In this document: in pieces, positions 37,377-50,670 of the stretch
Layout of the letters: the number at the start of each line of letters is the position of its first letter
Numbering within the stretch: the first letter of the stretch is position 1
NCBI GenBank assembly: GCA_900660155.1
Contig: CABFPE010000100.1
Location: forward strand, 1,536,970 to 1,600,969
DNA: 64,000 nucleotides
Direction: 5' to 3'
From: Hofstenia miamia
Taxonomy: Eukaryota; Xenacoelomorpha; Acoela; Hofsteniidae
Notes under the pieces: generated by a model
Database searches by the model: none
Seen by the model: only the letters and a program-made list of their open reading frames with translations
Told to the model about the DNA's origin: nothing
Program-made: the position numbers and the translations under genes

Positions 37377-40300
37377 GTCATAATTCTATTAAAGTATGAA
37401 ACATGCTGAGAAAACAATGTGGATTTGAGAAGAGCTTGTAATTATTGCTAATAATACTGCACAATTTCAGATTACACGTATTTCCCTTTTACATCTCCAC
37501 TAAGGATGAACACGGATTGCAGATATATGTGTGGCTGCAGATTGGATGCAGATGGAATGTTTTAAAAAATTGCGGATAGTTTGCTGATGCAACTGTTATG
37601 GAGCAATTCGCTGTGAAGTTAATTTAGTAATAAAAACTAAAACGATTAAAAAATAATTTAGTTTACAATTGCAGAGGAGCATGTAGCCACCATTCTGATG
37701 TGCGTGTACATTACAGGAGCAACAAGCATTTCGGCTAGCACATAGATGAGAAAATTTTTGCTTTGTTAGCTTGAAAAAGGTTACTTGCAAAAGTAGTTAA
37801 AAATAGACAGTTTCAATATTTCATATTTGCGTATGCAATATTTTAAGTGCGGATTCGAATGGATGTGGATGAGAATTTTGAAACTTGCATGCTGTTATGC
37901 TCATTAATATCCCTCCCTGATCTCTACCGATATATTAAAAGTGTGGAGATATTACCCACTAAAAAATATATTCAGATAGAGGCATAATGAACTCTCGTGA
38001 AAGCTCATAATTAAAACGCATGCATTGTTACTGTAATTTACTTTGCACCGCTGTCATCCTCTTCATTGTTATTTCTGATGTTTATTACAAACTAATTTTG
38101 AAAATTTCAGTTACTATTTATGTTCGTTATTTTAATTCCGTCCTTGACGTCTCATTCAGTTGCATGTGTACTACGCTGGCATTGGGTGTCGATCCTACAA
38201 ATATAATGAAAAATGACCTTATGTTACTGAGCACACTCGACGAAAATCATGAATAAATTGGCAATTTGAAAACGTACCTAAAAACTGAAGTAAACAAAAA
38301 ATATGATCCGATGACCTTTTAATAACATCGAATGATAAATAATCACGTTATTTAAAATTATTTAGCTATTTAGAACTGTATAAACACCATTTCAGACATA
38401 GACATCAAATTTCAAAATTGAATTAATGAAAAATTTAATCTAGGCAAAGCAGAGATGTCAATTGAGATTGCTTTCGTTTTAAGAGCAGGAATACATTGTT
38501 AAGGCATCGCGAGGGGTGGTTATTGAAAAACCCTAGAAACGTTGTTATTAAATGAATGATGACTTAAACAAAAAAATCATTCAATGAGAACAATGGGAAA
38601 TGTGGACGAATTTAAAGACATTAGCTTACCATTATTTAGTTAGTACAGCTCATTTTTTCGCTGATGCACTTCCCCAAAGAAGCTGTTTTACATTTCCCTA
38701 TTTCCTTCTTAACGGAGAGCAATCTTCAGCAAAAATGTCTGCGTAGGCAAAGCATCATATGACAAATATAACAAAAAAAACTGTTTACGGCAAACGAATT
38801 ATACGTTGCGGGAAAACCAAATTAACAATTAGCACCACATTCGCTTAAAATAAGAATTCTAGATTTTATATTTCAAATTTAAACATTCAATTTGTTTCTT
38901 GAAAGACTATAAATTGCTACGATCAATCACTAGAAATGTATTTCTAGCAAAAAAAGGTCAAAATAAAATTTAAAGCTGAAAATGGGTACTCTATTGCATC
39001 TAAAAGGACATTTTTAATTGAAAAGCATGTCGAAAATAATTTTTAAAATGTAATTAACATTTTTCAAAAAATAAGGTCTGCCGATGCACATAGGCCTATG
39101 AATAGTGCATGGAGGCAAAAAACGTTATCTTGGCACGCTATCGTTCATTTCAGCTTTGAAAATATGAAAATCGAATGAAATTCAAAATGGCTAAACTTGC
39201 GCAGAAATAAAGAGGTGAAGTGGCCGATCTCATTTCCTTTAAATTAATAGCAAAGTGGTTAAATGAAATAATGTAATTTAGAGTGGTCTTTGAAGTTGAA
39301 CATTAAACACCCGAAATAGACAGCACATCCTAGTCAAAACAATTCAACTTATACAGTAAAACGATAGATATGGAGATAATCTGAGAAACTTTCCTACAAC
39401 AATGGAAGATAACCTCCATTTTATTCATAGAAATATGAGTTTAAAATAGAGCGGTGTTGATGTTTTAATCCACCCCCTATGAAACAACGGATTTAGAAAA
39501 TGCAATGGTATGTAGTTAAAATGAGGAAATGACAATGAACAAAATGAAAATTTTTGCAAACTGTGGTTGCATGGGAAGCACATCCTGTAATATATAAGGT
39601 GCATCAGGTAAATTTAGAATTTTTTTCAACAAATTGCTCTACGATTAACATACATAGAAAAGTTAAAAATGTATTAAATTATTCATCATCAGCAGCAATT
39701 ATGGCCGAAACCTGCTACAAGGTGTATGCTGATGCTATGACGTCGTGCAAGGATCTATATTGACGTGACTAAAGTTGTTGGACATCAGTTCCACCGCTAA
39801 AACGTGAAATTGCAGGGGTTAACGACCAATTTTTGACGAACTTTGACATCTGAGCGGAACATTATCCTGTTGGAAGATATACTGGCGGTCAGATTTAACC
39901 CAAAGCCATTGAGAGCATTCAGATACACATTTTGATTGACCAACTTAACAATTGCTAGAAGGAACACGCACTGATATGATTGATGCAGGAAATGTGGATT
40001 TTCCTACAAAATGTACATTAAGAATACCCCATTTTATTGGGGTTTTTACATACATCGTTTATTATCCTTAATAATGATTCAAACGCTTTGAAATTTTTTA
40101 GGTAGCTTCTCTTAACATTAAATACACATAGCGCTATTGCATATTGTTAGTATATTTTTGCTGACTCAGCATTTTTTAAGGCGAGGTCAGGAAAAAATAT
40201 TAAAATTCTTATAATATCGTAGATATAAAATGAATCGATCGATTTTGCCAATTTTTTTACCTGTGATACACATTGTACTGCGCAATACCTATATTCCACC

Positions 40301-41904
40301 TATGTTCCCTAAATTGTAAGAAAATTCATCGTGGGGAATAAAACGTGCTAAATATGAAAAAAATTAGTATAAAAATATCATAATACTACCTCTTGTCAAA
40401 TTTCTCTATAAACATTTTGGACAAAGATATTGACAGATTATTTAAGGAAATGAAGAAAAGAAATTTCATGTGATGAAAATTTGCCATGGGCCTTCAGCTA
40501 ATCATAATTTTGATTGTTCTAAGATGTGGTTGGGGTGCAACTTTGCACCCGCCTATAAGAATAGAGATAATTTAAAATATAAACTATGTGAAATTTTGTA
40601 ATTTTGTCATTTCTTAAACGCTTGGGATTTGAACCAACCATTCAATAAGTCGCAAGTAATAGGTCAAAATTAGGTAACATTAATCTGTTCCATACCATAT
40701 GTTTCCTTCTCTATCGCATTGTTTTCAGCAGTTTTCTGAATTGGTTTAATTCCTTCGTCGAATGTACCCCACTTCCATGGCGCTAATTCTTCAAAATCTT
40801 ATAATATTAATGATGAAATTTATCATCCTATTAGATGTATTCATTACCTGTAAATACTCTATTGGCTTAATTAAGGAGTAACAATACCTACGAGAAACAG
40901 AGTTACTTGACCCTTCCTGGATGCTTTCTGATTAATAAAATTCATTTTGCATAATTCCATGGATATACTTTCAATGTAGAAAACTTTGCACAACACCACA
41001 CAATATCTCCGTTTATGTGAATTAAAAAGTGCATGATAGACATTGATATAAATTAAGCACTAACTCAGTGGTGAAACACCATTCCATATTAAAGCAAAGT
41101 AAAAGGATGAGTTTCAGATAGTTGGAATAAATGTAAAAGAAATGAAAGGCGTAGTTGAGTGGGAAAAGAATAATTCAGTACATTGAATTGAACGCGGGAT
41201 TGAAAGAATGCAGTTTAATCAATGTAATGAACGATTTCTATGCCCGATTCATCGTGTGCTTCATAAATAAAGCATCATTATGCGAATTAAAAATCAAAAT
41301 GTATGTTGCATTAGAAAGGATGAAATTCCGCATCACGAGAAATTAATTGACCTTTCAATTGCGGAGGCGTTCATGGTGACAGTAACGAGCAAATCCAAAA
41401 ATAATTATTTTTCAATAATAGGAGAGTAATTGATGAATTGAGGGAGCTATTAAAGATTTTTATTTGCTAAATTATGTATTTCCTTAAAATGTTTAATTAA
41501 AACCTATTATATAAATGTATTCACCACAGAGACCCAATTAAACAAAGTCTGCTAAGCAAATGGACGTTAGACAAAAGTACAAGAAACCTAGGCATCGACA
41601 AACATAAATTCGTCGAAGTATTGATATGATTATTACAGTATTTCCAATACCTCCAAATTGATTTCAACTCAGACCAATCAAACCTGAGTTAATCCATCAT
41701 TTCGAGCTAACAACTAACGAAACCAAATTTCCTAAATATACTAAGATACTACTCGAGACTTTCATGCAACGCACTGCAAATCAAGTAGTGCGGCTTTTAT
41801 GTATTAATTTAGCTCTAAGAAGCCAAACCTTTTTTTTACAATTTGTGATGGCTTCAAAAAAATTTAAACTCACCACACAGAGTACGGTTCAGGTGTTTCT
41901 TTGT

Positions 41905-41970
41905 GCCTACGACGTAGCGACATCCAACTTTGCGCCCAGCGCGCCTGGAAGAAACTTCCGTGACGTATTT
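41905..41970. other. Short CpG-rich patch
   Basis: About 65 bp with clustered CpG (ACGACGTAGCG, GCGCCCAGCGCGCC) and a TGACGTA CRE-like site, in an otherwise CpG-poor intron and just outside the foldback element. The surrounding 77-codon frame (41764-41997) has no known motif. It may be regulatory or the edge of a transposon. Confidence 0.3.
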
Positions 41971-42002
41971 TTAGAAATTAATAATAGTTGGGGTTAGTTG
42001 TT

Positions 42003-42479
42003 GCTGATACCCAAGCACCAATGATTCATGCAATATTGATGGCGCATTATTATTTCCATTGTTGGCCAGTATTGGCGTTTGGTCGCTGTACCAATGAGAA
42101 ATTCAACAATGAGCAAATAATAAAGAATTTTACAGATTTTAACTCAAATTATTCATGTGATACATAATACAATGCTAAAAAAATTTATTGGATAACATTC
42201 CATAAAAAAATAAAACAAACATATATAAACTAACTGCAATCACTATGGTGATATTTTTTTATACAAAACCTAATATATTACAAAACGAATTTATATTCAT
42301 TGTTTATAATGTAAATATATTTTAAAATATTTGATAATATTTGTTTGAAATCATTTGAATTTGCGTAAAAAATTTATTACTGGCTCATTGTTGAACATAT
42401 GGCTGGGCGACCAAACGCCAATAATGGCCGACAATGGAAACAATAATGGTCCATGAATCGTTGAAGCTTGCGTATGAGC
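42003..42479. mobile_element. Foldback/MITE-like element with long inverted repeats
   Basis: The left arm, about 42003-42120, and the right arm, about 42365-42479, are inverted copies of about 110 bp. Read on opposite strands, both contain GATTCATG, ATTATT(A/G)TTTCCATTG, GGCCA(G/T)TATTGGCGTTTGG and TTCAACAATGAGC. They differ by scattered substitutions and small indels, and a spacer of about 245 AT-rich bases separates them. The outermost matching bases are GCTGATAC and GCTCATAC. I could not identify a clear target-site duplication. No coding capacity. If transcribed it would form a long imperfect hairpin. Confidence 0.75.
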
Positions 42480-44389
42480 TTTAAACCACCTTATTTCAAC
42501 ATTAAGGTTCGGAAGAATTTGAATGTTTCCGCAAAAATCGGTTTTTTATTAAGAAAATGTTAGTATTATAATGTACGTTCGGAACAAATATTCACCATAA
42601 CAAGTGAGCACATTTACCCATAGCTGTGTCAATATCGAAGGATTTCCAAATTTCTTAATAGGCTTAAGAAAATTATTTGAAAATGTGGAGTAAATCTATT
42701 GTATCTTAATGGATACAATGGCAGCTTAAGGTAAACGTAATTATTCACACCCAATCCTTTCAGAATTTGAATACGATTCAATACATACGAAAACAAATCC
42801 ATATAAAATGAAATGGGTTGATATTACAAATTCTACCATGTTGACATCGTATGGAAATCTTAGAAACTAACTTAGAATCCACAGATTCTCAAAAATCTCG
42901 CATTTCACTTGACTAATGCTTATAAACCTGAAATCGAAATATCATATCAATTCTATTCCACAAATGTGTTAGTTTAACATAAACTAGTTAAAAGTAAATC
43001 CGGACTCCAGAATTGACATTACTAATCTGACACAGAACATGACAAGAATTATACTGATGGGCAGAAGCTAATTAACTGCCGAATGCAACACTAATAAGAT
43101 GCATGGGTTGTTCAGTACGTACTTTCTAATAATTTTTATCTGTAATATCCATTGAATAATATTTTGACTGTGTGAAATAAGGAGAATAATTAAATAGAAA
43201 TATTATATAGATTGAATCATCAATATTAGACACCTGCGTTTGAGTGGGTGGTACATAAATATGAATAATGATTAGCAATTTATTCGCTCAAAATATCCAA
43301 TAACCCACTAGAATAATTCCAGAAAGAAACATTGAAACGAAATTCAAATTAATAATAAGTCAATGAAACTGATTCAAATGACATTTCCCAACAACTTTCT
43401 CCAAGCATTTAGAAAAGTTGGAAATCCGGAGGCATGAACACATCTTAGCGAACGTAGCCCTAACGTAAGATTGAAAATTTGTATTAAAGTGAATTACCGT
43501 GCTTGACGTAATCAGAAGTTTTAAATCCCGCGTGAACAACAAGTAACCTCAAATGTAGACAGACCATTTAAATGAAAATAGTTTGTGACGAGAAGAACTT
43601 AAAAATAAATTGTCTTGTATGAATATCTAACTACCAAGTTTATAAATTTTTGACAGAACTATTTCCTGATAATTTTGTCTTAGATGGTCATGTTTCTTAA
43701 CCAGAAAGAACAGCGACATTCACCATCTTCAATTAAATTTCAATCTTCATCTGTAAATAATTAAATACGCATTAAATTTAAAACTGAAATCTAAATCTGT
43801 ATATCGTCGTAGACATTGGATTTATAATTGAAAAGGATAAATAAGTTACCTTTTATAATGACGGTGGATAATAAGTAAGTTGAAACACGACTATAGATAT
43901 TAGAACGGCGTCTATATAAGAATTACTAGAGTGAGAGTGGGATATATAATTTAACGTTTGGTAAAAAGCTAAATTAAACCAGTTTATTTTTCCCACAACT
44001 TCGATTATCATGAGTCACTCAGATTTCAATAAATTTCTTAAACTGTCAGCAGCTAAAAGAAGGCACATGAAATGAAATTAACTCAATTTGCATATTTAAT
44101 CTCCCTTTAAAATTATTCAATTGCAATTTTTGAAAAATATCTTATAAGTTCACAACATAACAAAAATCAGGGGCGGATACAGGCACCGATATTTGTACCC
44201 AACCCGCATTCTATTTCATTGAGAATTGATATCATGGAATATAATATTCAAATAAATGTGAAAAACAACTAATTCCATTTTGATTACATCGCTGTGCAAG
44301 ATAAATTGTCAATCTGTGCGCGTTTCAATCTTAAATTTTAAGACCGAGTATTCACAGATTTGCCCATTCGACTCGTAAACAAACTTTGG

Positions 44390-44520
44390 GTGTGAGATGT
44401 GGGTTCATCGTGTTGTGGCTGCAGTAGTGGGTTAGGCCTGGCACAGCCGGCCGTGAGCCGCGGCAGTCGCAAACTATTGGCTACGGCATTTTCAAAGATT
44501 TTGCGTCGATACTTACGTGA
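44390..44520. other. CpG/GC-rich intronic patch with donor-like site
   Basis: Around 44445-44490 the sequence CAGCCGGCCGTGAGCCGCGG and neighbours form a small GC-rich block. Immediately upstream on the minus strand is AAGCAAGTCAC|GTAAGTAT (donor at about 44513), a strong splice-donor match following a frame of about 30 codons. It could be a cryptic or alternative exon, or just a repeat fragment (a CAGGGGCGGATACAG string resembling hAT termini lies at 44168). No product is assignable. Confidence 0.25.
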
Positions 44521-47500
44521 CTTGCTTTTCGATTGATTTACAGTCTACATCGTTTACAAAAAGTCTGGTAAGATTGCCAGTACTCTTCGTAAAAATAATG
44601 CTATTAGAAATCGATTATTAAATAATAATTTTACTACCAATTGCATTTTAAATACGTAATAACTATGTACGAAATGAATCTTTTGTAAGGTTGCAATCTT
44701 TATAAACAAAATATTGAAAAATGAACACTTGGTTGATATAAAATGAATAGCAACCAAATTAATGCATTTGAGGAACGGATTTAATTTTGAAATATTTTTG
44801 ACAGCTTCCGGGCTGCTTAGTATTCCCTTTAATGGATAATTTTAATTAGCAGACGCTGAATAAATTTAATGATTTTCCTCGCTTAAAAACCTTACAGTCC
44901 AGCTTGGCGCTCTACTGTGCTGAAACATTAGAAGAATAATTAGGGGTTAAAACAGTTGACATAAACGCCACTGTGTTTAGTTATAAAGACAATTAAAATA
45001 AGTCCCAAATATATTTGTACAATAACAAAAATCTAATGACTGTGCGGAGAGTAAATGAAAGGTAATCAATTTAAACAAAAAACACAAATTAAGCTAACAG
45101 TTGGAGAGAATATTTATCGTTCGCACTCATCTTCAAATAATGAGGGGGGAATTAAGTTAAAGTGAAAATTATAGTTTTACTACATTGTATTATTAAATTA
45201 AGGCATTCCCATCTACCTATTTCAAGTAAATTGACAATAAATTTCTAAGAATCTATTCTATTAAAATTTAAATTGATTTCAGCCTAAAAATATGATTGAA
45301 AAATGAAATGAAAACATGGTTAACGGTGAACCAAAAATAACGCCGTGTTGAAACATAGTTTTAGTGGATGCAGTAAACCAAAAAGTTGCGTATGCCAAAA
45401 AGGGTTTATACATCATATAAAAAATCTCGGCATAACTTTTCTTTAAATCAGCGTCTTTTAGATAATTCGCTTTTCTTGGATTATTTTGCTCAATAGTAGC
45501 ATGAAGCTCTAGCAAAAATTAAGTCGAGAAGTCAATACTTATATTGTTTTAAATTTATTATAAAGATTAATATTTCTCGACTAAAATTGCTTGCATCTAT
45601 AATTCTTTCTTTTGATAGGCATAATATGGGCCTGGGAATGGCCTTGGCCGAGTTGGAATGGACCTAGGACTGAGCTGAGCTTGGATTTTCATTCAAGTAG
45701 TGGGTCTGTGCTGAACTTAAACAAGTCAAAGCATATATTTCCGACAACCTACGTTTGTGTAACATTTGAGATTGATATAGGACTCCTAGAAGACATGGGT
45801 TGGACAGGGAACTTTTTGTCAAATCTGTGGTTTGGGCTTGGACTGGATAGGGACAAAATTCTTGTGAGGCCAGGCATGTCCTGAAAATTCATGCCGACTT
45901 ACATCTCTTCAAATGGGTTACTGACAGCCTAATTTCTGTAATACAAATAATATAGGTCTAATTTTAGAAAAGTTAATTCATACGCAAATTATAATCACAA
46001 CGCTATACGGATTTTTATACAAGACTATTTGCCCATAAAAGCTTCTAAAAATCAACATTAAAAAAAAGATAAAATTAATAAGAATAACATCTAAATAAAA
46101 GGAAAATAAAACTTTACATTGTAAAGGAACTAAATAGTAAATACATTGATAATTCTATTGAACCAAAATGAAAATTTCAATAAAGAACCTGTATAGTATC
46201 GAGAGGCGAACAAAAATAAATCAACGTTTAAACGAACTAAGAAATTCATGGAAATCCCGCAATTTAGCATCATTACGAGAGAAAACTTGAATTAGAAAAC
46301 CATAAAACATAACGCAAAACAGCTGCTTTTAAAAAAAATTGTCATGTGAAATTCTTTAAAGCGAGATTTTAATTGACCCTTTATAGAAGAAAATTGAAAA
46401 TTGAGGTTAGCTATTTTCAGTTTCCATTACAAAACGGCCAATAGATTTTCTTAGAATTTAATGCAGAAACTGAAAATTGAAATCCAAAGATATAACGCGG
46501 ATTGGATGTCCATCACTGAATTAGATGAATTCATACGGTATTAAAATAATTATGAAATAGATAGGGTAGTAGCCCTGTGACATATTGACATTAGATAATG
46601 GAGGAACATTTATAGCATAACATACAGTGATCTATCCATGTCATAGAAAAAATGTTGTGTAATTATCCGATGGATACGATATACGGTTTTCAACAAATAA
46701 TTGCACATGCGAGAAAATCATTTTATGTTTATTGTATGCTCAAGATTCGGTCTCAGGGAATGTCCATATTTTAGATCTAATTATCGATTTACAAATACTA
46801 GAAAGGATCATGAAAACTCAAAATACAAGACGATTCACTAATGTCATGGCATAAACACCGCAATCGATTTCTCCATTAATCAATCGTTTGCAGATCTACG
46901 TAATTTATAAATTACCAGGTTAATGCATAAATGAGAAATAGTTTCAAGATATTGATAAATTTTATATTCAGCCTCCATGTTGTCTTGTCTATCGATACCT
47001 TATCTTTATAAATATGGATTTAGCTTATCATTAAGCACATTGGCAAAGATTTTAAACAAGATAGGGAAGCCAATAAGTCAACAAACTAACTCTGAAAAAA
47101 CATTTAGCCAGTTCCCCTTCAATTGACAAAACAATTAAATATCATTAGAAAAACTTTGAATGAATAAAATTGGAATATTCTACTATTGTGATATTTTTAA
47201 CAAATGGAAGAAATTTTAAATAACTGCCTAATTACAATGAATTTTCATATTTAACGTTTCTTTAAAGAAATTATTGAATGAGAGGATGACCCAATTTTCG
47301 CCATTCTTCTCACTTCAATTTCGACCCCGCCCAATCAATTGATTAAAGATTTCATAAAATGCTTTCTTTCGAAATAGAAAGACTGTATTTACAATTCTAA
47401 AATCCAAACAAAACCGCTCATTGCTTAAGCAAATTGGAATACATAACTTTGCAAAAGGCTAAATTGATGACAAAGAACTGCAAATACTTTCATTATTAAT

Positions 47501-50500
47501 GAAATATAAATTTCTTGGATTGTCTGAAGGCAATCAAAACAAATAAAAAAATTTACATGTCACACTTAATCTAGCGAACTGTACATGTACAAAAATAGTT
47601 TTAAACAAAATTTTTCTGTTTTATATCTATTCCACCCATGAGGTATATTTACGTGCTACCGTATCACATTCCGTGGAAACAAATGTTTATTCACCGTGCA
47701 ATGGCATTCGAATCTGTTTATGATTTAATAAAAGCCTAATAAGCCTAAGGAAGAAATTAGCAAGAATATCATTCTCTAATTGAATCAACAGATTCTACCA
47801 CAAGCCAAAATTTTCACATGCATCGTTATAGATTGTATATTCTTATGCACATTGAACAAAAAATGTTGCATTAATTGATAAATTTAAGAAATAAGTGAGT
47901 TACTGATGTGTAGAGAAAAACTGGTGCTTCAAACAATCCGCACACAAAATCGGCATCCAAAATTCACATGCACCATAAGGCGCGTTCCTGCACTGGCAGA
48001 AGCCAGGCGATTTTTATGGCCCTGGTCCAACCCGACTCGGCCCACAAATTGTCAAACAAGATTTGAATTAATTAGTATTCTGGGTAACTATCAAATATCC
48101 GACTCGTCCAGCACCGGCAATTTACAACACTGCAAGAAAGAAGCTAGGCCTATTGAAACAAACTTACAGTTTCTCACAGCACAATGAATCAGTGAGTGCC
48201 TTTCAAATATTTGCCACTAATGTCTATAGGAATCACAGAAGCATAAAATGATTTTTCTGCTGCATCAGACCGAAACGATAAAATTAATTAATAAAACAAA
48301 AATGACACGAGAAGCAAAATTAAGATAAAGAATTTGCAGAATATAATTTACATTCCATTCCGATACTCGATCCAGACTGCGCAAATAAACCGTTATACAT
48401 TAGAAATAATAAATTTGGGAGAAAAGATGAAATGAAAATCATTCGATATGAAAACATATCCAATAGGCTACTGTCAATGAAGTCTTGAAAGTTATTTCAA
48501 GCGTCAATTGAAATGTATCCCTGGTGATGGCTTCGGTAGCCTGTATTTTTATGGTATTGCCAATTAGACTCATTATCGAATTCATGATCCGATGCATACA
48601 ATTTTTTGCCATTTCCACCTCAATGCTTTCTATTACTGGGAAGTTTCCATAAATAGATTAGCATTTAAATACAAATGACACCATAAATAGCTTGTAGCTT
48701 TATCATAAATTTTAAAGCCGCTTTGCACAATAACTAAGATGAATTATTTACTTTTGTATAACATCCATTTTCCAATTTTTTATTAATCTAAAATTGAAAA
48801 CCTATATGGTTCACACCCAAATGCATTTCAACAATTATAGGAAAGGAGGAGTTCATGCAAACTGAAAAAACAGACATATCTTGATAATTAAATGTGAAAA
48901 TTCGTACATAAAATAAATTACTGATATGACCATACGAAGCACTTTGTTAAGAACAGCATGCATGTTACGATTTTAAATATTAAACTATAGTGCTGAGATT
49001 TAAAACAACAACAAACGAACAATAGTTGGTTATGGTTGTCATACAAAGTGAATGTAAAAATATATGATTCAAAATAATTTTAGATACAGTAAACAATGAA
49101 GACGGACGCACCCAAAAAGCCACCAACGAAATAAATGTGAAAATGGTATATATTACGGGATAGCTTAGGCTTCAACATATTGCGGAAAAGTCACAGCCAA
49201 TGAACAAAAGACAAAAGAAAAAATGCCTTAAAAAGAAGAGGCTTCCTGTGAAAAATACAATGTATAATGAATCTAGAAATACACTGGATGTAACAAAATA
49301 TAGAAAATTTTTAAGTACATTTTTGGAATACAACTTAATCTGGAAGAATAAAAAAATTGAGTAACTAAACCCCAAAATATTTGAAGTCACGAGATGGACT
49401 ACCAATTGAAGTGGTCGATGAATACAGACCGGTTATCAACAAATCAGATGATCTATTAAATGAATTATGTGTTTAAATGTTTCTTGTAATCATTCGAAGA
49501 AGGATAATGAAGGTTTTATAAATTCAAAAAATTTAGCTCCGTTGAACGTATTGCATGAACTATTTGTGATGTCAATGTAAACAATAGGATGGGCGACTGA
49601 AAATGCAGACAATGGTTTGCAGAACTTTCATCTACTAGCTTTGTTCTAGAAAATTCTAATCGATTACAAAAATCTAGTAAAAAGATTCAAGTTTACAGAG
49701 AATGCACTGAAAAAATTTTCACCATTCACAAGAATTTAGTCTTATATTTTTTAATATGGGTGTCATAAAAAAACATACATTATTTTCCTAAAAATAGGAT
49801 GTATACCCTAACCCTAAGCCCTTTTAATTGTTTAAAGAACAAAACCAAATGCTTCAAATAATCAACATTTGAGGAATGCATTAGGATTATTTATGGATAT
49901 TGGAGGAATGCTGCATTTTATAATACTAGTGATTTGTAGGGGAAAATAAGATATTAATTAATTCAAAATATGTGGGTCAAAACGGGACAACTTATTTCGA
50001 AAACAGCGCCGAGAAAATATTTGCGCTGGTGAGTGAATTCATACCTTTAATTTCTAAGGAAACCTACATGTTGGTCAAATTTTTACAGTCAAATTTCTCC
50101 ACTATTTTAATTATGAGCATTCTATTTTATCAGATAAGAGGTAAATGAAAATAGAAGAATAAAAACGTTTGTGATGCGAAGGTAAAAGAAAAATTGAAAG
50201 GAAACTTAAAATATACTTTCAAACAGTTACTTCCCTTTACTATTTAAATAAAATGAAGGTCGTAGTCCAGAACTGAATCATAAATGGAAATTACTCATGG
50301 CTTGACAAACTCCAATTCAATTAAAACTTCCTGTCATTTCCTTGAACAATTCCGCTTTGTATTATTCTTCATGAAAATGATGTGACAAAATGGAAGCACA
50401 GTTTCCATGGAATTCTACATTATGTTAATAGTAGGTGTCAGCTAATAATAAAGAAACACTATACGCTGACCTTAGCTCTAAAACATAATTTCTATCTCAA

Positions 50501-50521
50501 AATAAAGATTACTCCCATCAT

Positions 50522-50522
<1 letters not shown>

Positions 50523-50594
<72 letters not shown>

Positions 50595-50670
50595 NNNNNN
50601 NNNNNNNNNNNNNNNNNNNNNNNNNNNNNNNNNNNNNNNNNNNNNNNNNNNNNTATATATATGTATATAT
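50523..50670. repeat. (AT)n tract containing a 59-N gap
   Basis: AT repeats at 50523-50594 with minor interruptions, then 59 undetermined bases (50595-50653), then more AT repeats. Overlapping frames in this area are artefacts of the repeat and the Ns. Confidence 0.95.

Noticed and set aside
45612-45884. 90-codon Trp/Gly-rich plus-strand frame
   Set aside because: Driven by GG-rich, loosely repetitive DNA (TTGGAATGGACCTAGGACTG-like); no domain or splice evidence. Possibly a dispersed repeat.
47906-48187. 93-codon plus-strand frame with CpG-rich core
   Set aside because: No recognisable motif, no splice support; resembles a degraded GC-rich repeat.
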